This document shows positions 35,414 to 46,808 of a DNA stretch of 64,000 nucleotides, one piece after another. The notes under the pieces are model-generated. The model did not search any database and was not told where the DNA came from. It saw only the letters and a list, made by a program, of their open reading frames with translations. Each line of letters begins with the position of its first letter. Position 1 is the first letter of the stretch. The DNA comes from Lepraria neglecta (taxonomy: Eukaryota; Ascomycota; Lecanoromycetes; Lecanorales; Stereocaulaceae), in assembly GCA_033220425.1 (NCBI GenBank), contig CM065648.1, positions 1,240,001 to 1,304,000 of the forward strand. Direction: 5' to 3'. The position numbers and the translations under genes are program-made.

Positions 35414-35869
35414 GATTGTTCGATCCATATTTGCTGGGATTACAGGATGGCTATCACAACTTTCTTTTGAAGACTGAAATTGAGTATACTACTTTCTTTT
35501 ATCTCCGTCAGCTCAGATGATCTAACAACTCATGGGAAAATGCATTTATCTCAAAAAATTTCCATCTTACCCGCTGAATGCCTAACGCGTTGAGCTGAAA
35601 ACGAAACGGCAATCACTGCACCTGCAGATCTCTGAGTTATTATTAGCCTTGGTAGGAAGAAAGAGGAGCCAAAAAATAGGCTATAGAATCCTGTCTGAGA
35701 GTTCACAACGTAAAACAAACACTGAGAACAGAATTGATAGTCAAGGAGCAATTGGCCGCAGGAAATTTTACCGTTAAGGCGAGCGCGAGAGTCAGGTAGC
35801 AATCATAGCACCAATGACTAGAGCGGATTTGTAAGTATAGTCCTCAATGGAAGAGCCTTAAGAGAGGGG
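35414..35869. other. Convergent intergenic region
   Basis: Between the tyrosinase 3' end and the end of the minus-strand SANT-repeat pseudogene. Nothing seen. Confidence 0.45.
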
Positions 35870-37611
35870 TTAGGTCAAGTAGCAATCTTGCTGCAAAACT
35901 GCTAATCTGGGTCGCTGCTCAAGATCATGACTTATGCCATAGCGACTTCCCCATCCTCGTCCTTCACTCCTTCTTTGTTGCAATGTGGCAATAGGCTGGG
36001 AAGGATATCTAGCTAATGAGGGCCCCCAGGGCCCCATATATGCCCAAAACAGACAAAGAACGGCTAGCAACAGGCTTCTGGAATCGCATAGAAAGCAATC
36101 AAGCAATAGATTGCAACATTCTTCACCCCCATCCATCTCTCTTTCATCATCCTCATCCTCATCATTCTCTTGACTACTGGCAGTTAGCCCAGACGAGCAT
36201 AGCCTCTCATATCTTTTGCTACAATTGTCGGCACTACAGTTCGTAAACATTTTGGCAATTGCTTCCCAATCCTCAAGCTTCCTATTCTCGACGAGGTCAA
36301 TGAGCAGCTTATCTTCAATGCCAGTCCACTGATGCCAGAGCCTCTCGCCTTTTTCCGAATTGTCCATCATATCCCACTTCAGCCTGCATGCGGCGCCCGG
36401 GCAATCCTTTTCCTGTTGCTAAATTTGACCACTTGTTGCTTCTCCGCAACGTCTTCAGGGCCTGAATCTCGTCCTTAGACCAAATGGTGTGCGCTTGCTG
36501 CCAGGTTTCTTTGCGGTCTTCAGCAGTACGTTTGTGGTAGCCCCGTCCTGGATGCCCTGGAAATTTCTTACTAATAGCCTTCCAGCCTAGGTCCTGGCTT
36601 TTGTAGCGATTCAGAAGTTGAAGCTGGAAAGCCGTCCAGTAACCCCTTTTCCTCTTGAGTGGAGCGTCAGAGGGAGGAGGCGGCTGTGAGGAGGTGCCTG
36701 AGGTGCCTGCGTCTTCGCTCTGGGCATCAGATTCAGATGAGCTTGCATCGTGCGTTGAGGACTCCAGATCCTGGCGAACTTTCTCACTTCCTCGAGATTA
36801 TTCACGTATAGCTAGCCAGGTAAGGCACTGACCAAGGTTCCTGCGATTCGGAAAGGCCTCGTAGAATAAGGGCCGGTAATTGTTCAACCAATAAGCATAG
36901 CAGTCTACCGCATCGCGACCGGGTATTTGCAGAGCGATGTCATACTAATCTAATCATGCTCGCCGCAAGTCCCAGAGCGTAGCAGCCTCCTTGCCGGTCC
37001 AAGAAGTATTAGGTGCAGTCGCGAAGGGGTAAGTAGCTCTCGGCTTCATTGTCATCCAACGGTCAAGGCAGTCTTTTGGGGAGTGGCGTTGAATATCGAT
37101 TCTCTCGGCAATGCAGTACCAATTGTCACCCTGCCAATGTAGATGTTTGTAGCTGCTTATCTTCTTGTGGAGTTCACGATATATCACTGCCTGATCGAGA
37201 GGCCTTCTAACGAGTCTTCGACTGAACATCAGTGTACGAGATAGCCCGACGTACTCCGCAGGCAAGTTCGGAGCGACCAGTCTGCTTCGCGATAAGCTCC
37301 CAATTGGAATGAGACGGGAGAGCTGCAAGGAGGTAGTCTTCACTCTAAGTCCATCTTTGGGTATCTGATTTCATGAGTTCGATGACTGTCGAAGCTTGCT
37401 CTCTACATTCTCCGGCGGGACACGAAAGCTGCTGGCCGATTTCTTCATATTTTAAGCCTTGGATTCCAAGTTCCAACAGTTGCTGAACATCTCTATCTGT
37501 CCATGGCCGACTCGCTGTCGTGAAGGGGCCGGGAGGAGATTTCGGAGGCGGATTGCTTATGCCCTCGCATTGAGCATCAATTACGGCTGCGTCTGAAGTG
37601 GGCGTTGTCAT
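35870..37611 (-). pseudogene. Decayed gene with about seven SANT/Myb-like repeats
   Basis: From an ATG at 37611 the minus strand shows a row of SANT/Myb-like helices, recognisable by spaced tryptophans and [IA]A..[FLM].. motifs: RPWTDRDVQQLLELGIQGL; RWT-stop-SEDYLLAALPSHSNWELIA; YRELHKKISS with NWYCIAERIDIQRHSPKDC; SWTGKEAATLWDLRRA with stops, then YDIALQIPGRDAVDCYAYW; GYWTAFQLQLLNRYKSQDL; TIWSKDEIQALKTLRRSNKW; and HQWTGIEDKLLIDLVENRKL with DWEAIAKMFTNCSADNCSKR. In-frame stops lie at 37345-37347 (TAG), 36954-36956 (TGA) and 36945-36947 (TAG). Frame changes are needed near 37230 and in the AAAAGG run near 36400. One 45-nt intron near 36790-36835 (GTCAGT donor) is phase-correct. An acidic tail follows the last repeat. 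An intact form would be a nuclear DNA- or histone-binding protein. The stops fall inside helices, so they are not explained by introns. Confidence 0.6.
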
Positions 37612-37703
37612 GTTTAAAAGAGGTTTCTACTGGGCGGGTGATGAAGAAAATGTACTCTGCAGGGGCATAGCGATTGTACTTATAGGCGAAGTGGGAATTT
37701 AGC

Positions 37704-39967
37704 TTAGAAGCATGCAAACAGTCGGAAACTATGAACCGCTGTTAGACAATCTCGAGCCTGCACAATCAGCGGGAAATCCTTCTGGTCAGCAAATGTATAT
37801 ACTTCGGAGATCTGCCCGATAGAATACGGATTGTATGACGTTTGATTAACGGCATTCATTTGCAAGATTCTGTAAATCTTCGAGAATTGTTTTGAGAGTC
37901 GTAATATGTTTTCGCAGCATAACAGAGTCATAGACGCGGAGCAGACCAACGATAAGAGCGCTACGAAACGTCGATATCTTTTGGCATCCATTTTCGTGCC
38001 GATAGCAAGGATCTCATGACCAAAATCATCTGAGTACGTTAGCATCTTAATAGTCGACTTATGCAGGCCGGATTTTACCAAGGGTACAGCAACGATGAAG
38101 TACCTGTATTGGTTGTTAGTACGAAGGGGAATATTCGGAGGCCGAATTGACGTACCACCTCAATGACGGATCATCGTGGAACTCTGAGACATTCATCCCA
38201 AAATGCCAGCCAAGAAAGTCAATGAGAGGAAGATGAAAATTATCCAGCTGAGCCGCCACATGCTAGTATCTAGCTCAAGGGAATGACGAGGGTCGCGGAT
38301 GCTTATTGATTTATAGATCTAAGAGGCGTGTTTAACAATCAGCGAAGCAAATATAGGACAACAAAAACTCACCAGATCCACCATTTGCGCAACTGGTTTT
38401 TTGAGAGTCTCCTCCACTTCGCTGCTTAGCCTCCGATAGTCCTTTAGACTCTGGCCGAGCCATTTGGGCTTGAAACGGCATCTTCTGATGGTGATGGTCC
38501 AGAGTTCGGCTTGCACATTTTCTATCAGAAGAATATGGAATTTCATGAGTTGCTTCGGCACATTCCACAGGACAGGTGCTCGCTCGTCGTTTGCGGCTTG
38601 CTTATATATCCTTTCCTCGAGAGTGATAATGTGCTGGCTCATGGAAAAGATAAAATCACTCCACTTCCCAGCGACAGCCTCGAAAACAGACCGTATTGCG
38701 GTATATACCAGAGTGGCACCCAGAGATTCGTTGTCAAGGTCATATTCATCCAATCCATGTTGCCAATAAGCTTTACCGAGCAGAAGGTCATAATTGGGGA
38801 TCCCCTTGTATATAGCGTCAAGCATGACCACACTATTTTCAAGAGTACAGTCTAACCTAACCAGATTCGATACGGCAGCTGCGGGTGTTCGGCCTGAATA
38901 TTCGTCACGCAAATTGGGCATATACGGAAAGCCTCTGGGTTTAACAATGGGGTGTATCAACAGTTTCGCGTTCATCGTCTTTCAGGGTCGACTTCTTCTG
39001 TAGGCCTTCATCTGTCACTGATGTAGGCGGTCGTGGCACGATATACTCTAAACCAAGGGCTGTGCAGAAGACACTGCGAGTCTCGTCATAGGTGATCTCC
39101 CAGAAGTCAGTTTGCCATGTGGCAATGGATTCAAGGTTCTCTGCAGACCCTCCAACGCTCCAGTCAAGGAGGCCGGTTCTGTGGCGGGCAAATTTGATAC
39201 GGAAAATCTGTGTGAGGCTTCGAAATGTCTCTTAATCATCTTGAACATAGCTATTCATGCCTTAGTAAGCTTGAATCCATCCAAAGTCTGGCTTAGTGCC
39301 ATAAATTACTCTCAAATTTGGTACATCCTTGCTTTAAGCCTTCAAAAGAGTCAGTCTTGGGCGTATGGTGAGGAGAAGAGCGACCCTCACCAACGCCAAG
39401 TACTCTCTCGATTCCAAAACTAATGTCAGATCTTCGGCACTGGACACCTTCTCTTTACTCACGGCTTTTTGGGATTTGTTAGAGCTGGATCTCGAGGGAT
39501 TGACTGTGACCATGAGTCTTGACATTTCATGAAAATGGCAGGGAAGATTCGCATTTTTCTGGCGCGTGAGCACGTCTCACAACTTAGTGGCATTTACTTT
39601 CGTCTGTGGACATATAGAACTCACCTCTGGTGGATTGGTCAATGACTTCGTACTCGACGACCGGAACCTTCCTTTGTCGTACGGAAGGCTGCGACAACGA
39701 TTGATCATGCGTGCCTGGAGGAGCGAATGACATTCCGATTTTCACGAAGGACTTTCCTGCGTGGCCTTCATTGCGAGATCCAAATCTAAGACTCAGGCGG
39801 TTCCACTGCGAAAGAATCACTCGCTGTGTTGATAACCGCTGCTGAGGGTCGACTTGAGGCTCAGAAATCGACGCCTTCTCTTCATCGTCTTGGTGATTGC
39901 ATGTTTTTACACTTTGCGCTTTCCAATTTCCTGGAAGGGTGTATCCACTTTTGCAGTCTCTTCCACA
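37704..39967 (-). pseudogene. Decayed CorA-like Mg2+ transporter-type gene
   Basis: The minus strand carries exons of a fungal CorA-like protein. The N-terminal part (39967-39600) reads EPQVDPQQRLSTQRVILSQW and KVPVVEYEVIDQSTRG. A middle part reads LTLVLESREYLALVRVALLL and DFWEITYDETRSVFCTALGL. The region at 38975-38373 is a helical cytosolic domain, joined by an intron (GTGAGT donor at 38372) to IYKSISIRDPRHSLELD and the first membrane helix WRLSWIIFIFLSLTFLAGI. The signature Gly-Met-Asn follows only after a one-base shift in the T4 run at 38200-38203. The last exon holds YFIVAVPLV (second helix) and the C-terminal tail. Further lesions are TAA codons in frame near 39280 and 39250 and a shift near the C4 run at about 38960. 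The domain order and GMN motif support the family; the broken frame argues against function. Exact upstream limit unknown. Confidence 0.55.
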
Positions 39968-42037
39968 TCAGGTGCTGATATTAGAGCTAGGGCAGGACCC
40001 CCTTGCCCGTCGAGCTCATATTTTTGCGACCGTCGCTGCCTTTCGATAGGTTATAGGGCATTTCCTTCCGAGCCCCCGGCCGTAAGAAGCCCGGCTTGCT
40101 TATAATCAAGATTAGCGCTGTCCCGCCTGTGAATCTTGCGAAAATGGTAATAGTTGGGAGGACCGTCATTACTTTGCTCCTGCTCTGTATATCTGCATTG
40201 TGTGCGCGATTCCAAAGGATCTGTGAAAAATGTCGGGGGAAGTTTGCCAATGACAGGATAGACTGCAACAAGTCTCCCTGTAAGCTAATGTTCTGCGGAT
40301 TAGGAATTCGCGAAACGATGTTCTAGAGTGTTTTGCTGAAAGTATGGGTTGGACATATGCTGCTTGTATAGAACGAGGGACTAGAACATAGACTTGAACA
40401 GTTAAGACGAGTTCTGAACAGGCCGAAGATGTGTTACAATTCCAGTTTCTTCTGTGATCAACGAGAAAGGCTAGAGATTCGGGTCCTCGAGTCCAGGTCG
40501 ATCTTCGACAAGGTGTACCGGAAGGCGGCGGCTCATCAGAACAAGGAATACACATCGATTGGCTAGAAACCTTACCAAATCGTTCTTTGGAGAGATTGGC
40601 AGCTTCTGCCCCGCTCTTGGGTGTTAGTCAGATGTTGCATTGACAGTTGATTGAGTACACGTTAATTGGCCGGAGGACTCAACAACTCGCATTGTTCGAG
40701 AGATTGCTCATCCTTTCCCCGCTCTTAGATGTCCATCAAAAGCCGCATTGCAACCCAATCGAATCGTGAGCCAGGCTTAAGCTGCTGAAGACCATAGCAC
40801 TTAGTTCGCGAATAACAGACAAAGCTGGGACTGCGTTGCAACATTGGCAGATTACATGCTCAGCTTCGCTGTTGAAGACCATGTAGTCAGCTCCGTTCCT
40901 CTCTCCACAGAGCAATCCAATAGTTAGGCTCTCAGTGAATCTCCGTGGCGTTATTACTAGCAAAGGGGTGCAACCCAAAATGTCAGCTAGCAGAGATTTT
41001 TATCCGATTGGTTTTGTCACCTGCGAGTCTAAGTGGTCCACGGAAGGAAGTCACGACTCACCTATGCAATCTGCAAATACTGATCGACATCATAATTAGT
41101 GGATAGTATTCTATTCGGAATTTGTGAATGAAAATTCACGAGTTGCTCGAGTCTTGTGTAATAAAAGAAAAAAATTTCTGGCCGATTTCGCTCTGTCAGG
41201 CACAAGGAAGGGGAAAAATTTTGTTTCAAGATTGCAACAGATGAAGTGCTTTTGTCTACCATCTGTCTCCGCCAGCTGAGGAGCACAAACAATCTATCAA
41301 TCAGCTTTGGCAAATGAGGACTGGTGTCTGGAGACCCTCTGGTAGCACTCCGGGCAGACTCCCGGTGCGGGCTCCAGGACACCTTCGGGGAAACTTTAGG
41401 GGAGCTCTAGGGGCCAGCTCTAGCGACTCTTGGGTACTTACCGGGCGGGTGGTCCAGGGGTAGTGTCTTACTCCAGCGGGTTACTAAAGCGTCGAAAGAT
41501 CTCAATCCTAAACACAAATCATCGCTTTCATAATTCATATTCAACACACCATTAAACAACCGTTGAGACAAGCGTTCAACCTGGAAATTTGGGTCAAAAG
41601 AGCAGATGTTCTGAGAATTTGGTAGGGAGGTAGGGATCTGCGATGTGATGGAGTAGTAAATATAAAACACCGTATCCACCTATTTCTGCATCAAACGTTC
41701 AAACAAACATCGCGTGTCCTTCATAGTTGAAGCATATGTCATGATTGTAGAATTCGATTGGAAGAGGCTCCTCGGTCCGACTCTAGTATTGTCTTTACGG
41801 TCACGTGATCTTTAACATACAATCAAAGAATACCGTAAGTCCGCGTTCTGGTATTTCCTAAAAGCCATTTAAATTTCAAACAGTAGATGGACTAGAGATT
41901 AAGAAACTCAACCTAGCCCGGCCATGACGTCAGGAGAGAATCGTTATCGAACTGATGAGATATAATTATTAACGCGGCTCGTCCGGCTATATATGCATAC
42001 AACTTTCTAACATTCTAACAAGACACATCATCCAACA
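39968..42037. other. Gene-poor region upstream of the NmrA-like gene
   Basis: 2 kb with scattered short frames on both strands and no recognisable product. The segment 41330-41480 is GC-rich with simple GGGG/CCAG-type repetition, while 41800-42000 is AT-rich. It may be older decayed DNA continuous with the two pseudogenes before it. Confidence 0.45.
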
Positions 42038-43134
42038 ATGGGTAGACTCGCCATCTTCCCAGCCTCAGGCAAGCTCGGCACCAGCATCTGTGCACACCTC
42101 TTCAATTTCATAAAAGACCCAGCGGACCTGATATTGATATCGCGCTTTCCCGAAAGAACACCTTCCAAATATTTAGAAGCGGGCGTGAAGACGAGAAAAG
42201 CAGACTACGACTCCCCCGAATCACTCGAAGGCGTCTTCGACGACGTCTCATGTCTTCTGCTGATCTCGTATCCTAGTATTGAATACGAGCATCGTTTTGA
42301 AGTAAACATCTTCCTTACGCTGAGTACTCTTCTCGCACTATGCTCTCATACCTCTTAATGAAAACTTGCAAAATCCCACAACAGTAATCCAAATTGAACA
42401 TGTTCCAGGCCCACAAACACGCCATAACCACCGCCATCCACTCCCACCCGGGTATCTCTCAAATCTTCTACACCTCCCTCGCCTTTGGCGGCGCTAGCAC
42501 CCCCAACTCAGTCGCCCACGTCATGCGCGCCCATCTCGCCACAGAAAGCTTTCTCAAATCCCTCACCACCTCCCCATCATCCTCCACTCCCCCAAAACGC
42601 ATCCAATTAACATTCACAGCCATCCGTGAAGGTATCTACTCGGAATCCTTCCCAATGTACACCGGCTTCTTCTCCCTGACCTCTCCCCAACAAGAGGTAA
42701 AACTCTCACAACACGATGGTTCCGGCCCTGGCATCGCGTGGGCGAAGATAGATGAGTTGGGCGAAGCTACTGCGCGCTTAGTCAACGACTACGTAGAGTT
42801 CCCTGATGGATTCGAGTATGAGAATCAGGTTGTGCTGTTGAGTGGGCCAAGGGAATGGAGTATCGCGGATACTTTGAAAGTAGCGGGAAAGGCAGTGGGG
42901 AAAGAGGTTCGGATTAATATGGTGGGGATCGAGGAGTATGTGAATGAACCGATTGTTAGGGAAATGCTGGGTGAGCATGGGCCGGGGGACGTGCCGAGAC
43001 AGTGGGCGACGGCTTTTGAGGCAGTGAGGGAAGGGGAGACGGCAGCTGTTTCAGGGGAATTGGAGAGGTTGTTGGGGAGGAAGCCGGAGGGATTTGAGGT
43101 GACAGTTAGGGCTATGGCGAAAGCCAAGGATTAA
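42038..43134 (+). CDS. NmrA-like NAD(P)-binding oxidoreductase
   Basis: Two exons, 42038-42301 and 42409-43134, joined in phase 0 across a 107-nt intron (GTAAAC donor, TTCCAG acceptor), give 329 residues. The N terminus is a Rossmann strand and glycine loop of the NmrA/QOR2 type (RLAIFPASGKLGTSI), then LILISRFPERTPSKYLEAGV, KADYDSPESLEGVFDDVSCL and LLISYPSIEYEHR, the usual order in atypical short-chain dehydrogenases that act on quinones or sense NADP(H). The tail has VLLSGPREWSIADTLKVAGK, as in this family. There is no Tyr-x-x-x-Lys catalytic motif. The substrate cannot be told from sequence. The gene is the first intact one after the decayed stretch. Confidence 0.85.
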
Positions 43135-43657
43135 TGGTATTTTCTTAAGTATCACGCATAAATACGTCTCCTCTGTTATCTCAAATCTTCAACCCTGAGA
43201 TTTCCTCCTCACCCACTCCTCCCTCCGCAAACATGCTTGAAGGCTGTATTTTTAACCTAGGAGACCGGCGTTTTAGAAAAAGAAGATCGGTTTTATCGAA
43301 AAGACATTCTATCTATGGCGTACTGAAGAAGAACATGCTTTCTTGCCGTTGGTAGTCGTCTGCGAAAATGATTCTAGTTGGATGAACCATCGTTTTAGTG
43401 TACTAAGCTTCACGCCCGCCTGGCCGCAGCTCCGTACTTGTGCATCTTGTGCAGAAGTTGGAAGATGGATCTATCAAGGCATTCTGCCGAAAAAAAATAT
43501 TGAGTATTCAATAAAGTGATGCTTGGCTCTGGATCGTTCTCAGTGAGTTGCTCTTCTCTATTAAGTCTGTCTCTATCAGTTGAACAGGACAAGCGATCTA
43601 TGAACCGGCTCTAACAAACGAAAATTTTGCAAGCAGTCTGCCGCATCAAACCACTGT
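43135..43657. other. Convergent intergenic region
   Basis: 3' regions of the NmrA-like gene and the epimerase gene. Nothing else supported. Confidence 0.5.
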
Positions 43658-45016
<1,359 letters not shown>

Positions 45017-45300
45017 GTTTGCGATGTGATTGCTGTTCTCTTTGGTGGTCAATTGGGGTTTCTAGAGCTTCAAGGGGCTCGGTGGGAGCTGAAAATTAGC
45101 TCAGGAACACGAAGATGTGATTGGCACCAAGGATTGGGATCCCAGCAGCAGATCTTTCAAGGGCCTGGACCCTCAATGCCGACTCTTCTCCGCAACACCC
45201 ATCCGAACATCTGCCGGTGATATGGCGTAATAATGTGAAGCCGGAGGGTTTCCGGGCGATTTCCTTCTCAAGCCTCTCAATTGACCTTTTCCACCCTCAT
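45017..45300. promoter_or_regulatory. Short divergent promoter, epimerase / quinone oxidoreductase
   Basis: The start codons at 45016 (minus) and 45301 (plus) are only 284 bp apart, so the two genes very likely share promoter elements. No specific binding site was identified. Confidence 0.5.
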
Positions 45301-46598
45301 ATGTCTCTCCGCACCCGCTCCATCTTCACCAAACTGCCTAGAGCCAACCAATTGACCCAGTTAACCAAACCGGCATCCCGCCTCTCCCTCCTCACGAACC
45401 ACCTCTCCCTCAGAACCATGGCATCCTCACAGGTTCCCAAAACCATGAAGGGCATTCTGATCGAAAAGACAGGCGGAACAGAAGTCCTACAATACAAAAC
45501 CGATCTCCCAGTCCCTACCCCTAAGGATGGCGAAGTCCTCGTCAAGAACGACTATATTGGGATAAACTACATAGACACGTAAAACTTGTCCGCTCCTCCC
45601 CTTCAATTCTTGTCTGGCCAGTGCTTACCCTTTTCTCCTCACCCAGATACTTTCGAACTGGCCTCTACCCCTCGCCGAAACCCGAGATTCTAGGCAAAGA
45701 AGCCAGCGGACACATCGTCTCCCTCGGCCCCAGCGTCACAGGGTTCTCAGAAAACGACCGCGTCGTCTGGTTGGGCGCTACTGGTTATGCCGAATACACT
45801 GCCGCCCCCGCCGCCAAAACCGTTAAGATTCCATCTGCCATCAGCTCGCCCGACGCCTGCGCCGCTATTCTTCAAGGCCTCACCGCCCTAACCCTAACAG
45901 AGGAAGCGCACCCCGTCCGGAACGGTGATTGGGTGCTCGTGTTGGCTGCAAGTGGTGGAGTAGGCGGCTGGCTATGCCAAATCCTAAAAGCGAAAGGCGT
46001 CCACACGATTGCTACGGTGGGGAGTGAGGGGAAGGTGGCTGTGGCTAAGGAGAGTGGAGCTGAGGTTGTTGTCGTTGAGGGCGAGGGAGTTGTTCAGCAA
46101 AAGGTGAAGGAATGCACAGGTGGGAAAGGGGTGGTTGCTGTGTTTGATGGGGTCGGCAAGACGACGTTTGATAGGAGTCTGGAGGTAGTGGCGAGGAAGG
46201 GGACATTGGTTAGTTTTGGGAATGCGAGTGGGGCTGTTGCGCCATTTGCTGTCTCGTAAGTGCTTCTTCTTCTCCATTTTGGAAGGGGGCTGTTCAAGGC
46301 AAGGCGGTTTGCTGACATGGTTATAGGAAATTGAGCGCGAAGAATAACAAAGTTGTGAGGCCGAGTCTGTTTAACTATATTACTACGACAGAGGAGTTTG
46401 AGCAATATACAAGTAAACTTTTCAAGCTGATGACGGAGGATCACATGAAGGTTAGGATCCATGAGACATATCCATTGAAGGATGTGGCGAGGGCACATAA
46501 TGTAAGTATGGGCATGATTATTTTTGTGATTCATCTAATGGACGTAACAGGATCTCGAAGGCCGAAAGACTATGGGTAAATTGCTCATGACGCCGTGA
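45301..46598 (+). CDS. zta1: Zeta-crystallin-type NADPH:quinone oxidoreductase
   Basis: Four exons, 45301-45578, 45647-46255, 46327-46501 and 46551-46598, give 369 residues. This is a zinc-free medium-chain dehydrogenase: MKGILIEKTGGTEVLQYK, IGINYIDTYFRTGLYP, LGKEASGHIVSLGPSV, the cofactor loop AASGGVGGWLCQILKAKG (GxGGVG), and a C terminus with HETYPLKDVARAHNDLEGRK. It reduces quinones by one electron with NADPH and takes part in oxidative-stress tolerance. Before the conserved start there is a 40-residue extension rich in Arg, Ser and Leu, followed by a second in-frame ATG at 45418 (MASSQVPK). The extension looks like a mitochondrial presequence, so two products with different locations are possible. 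Exon four is only 16 codons. Confidence 0.92.
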
Positions 46599-46808
46599 AT
46601 AGGAATCGCAAGAAAATTTGTAGCTTCATGAGTGCTTTTATGACTTGATGGCCATCCGCATTAGCATTTTACCTCAACGTCGACGAACTCGAATCTTTGC
46701 CCAAAGGCTTTGTCCACGCTCCAATCTAGAATTTTCTGTCCACCTCCGGGAGCATGAGCGCCAAATCATGCTTGCGCGGCCGCTCCCTCTGGCTCTTTGA
46801 CGCTGGAC

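Noticed and set aside
39854-40105. Plus-strand frame with a hydrophobic N-terminal segment
   Set aside because: It starts with TTG and is the reverse shadow of the CorA-like N-terminal exon, which makes better protein sense.
41440-41520. tRNA A-box-like sequence TGGTCCAGGGGTAGT
   Set aside because: No B box at a suitable distance and no cloverleaf; the area is GC-rich and simple.
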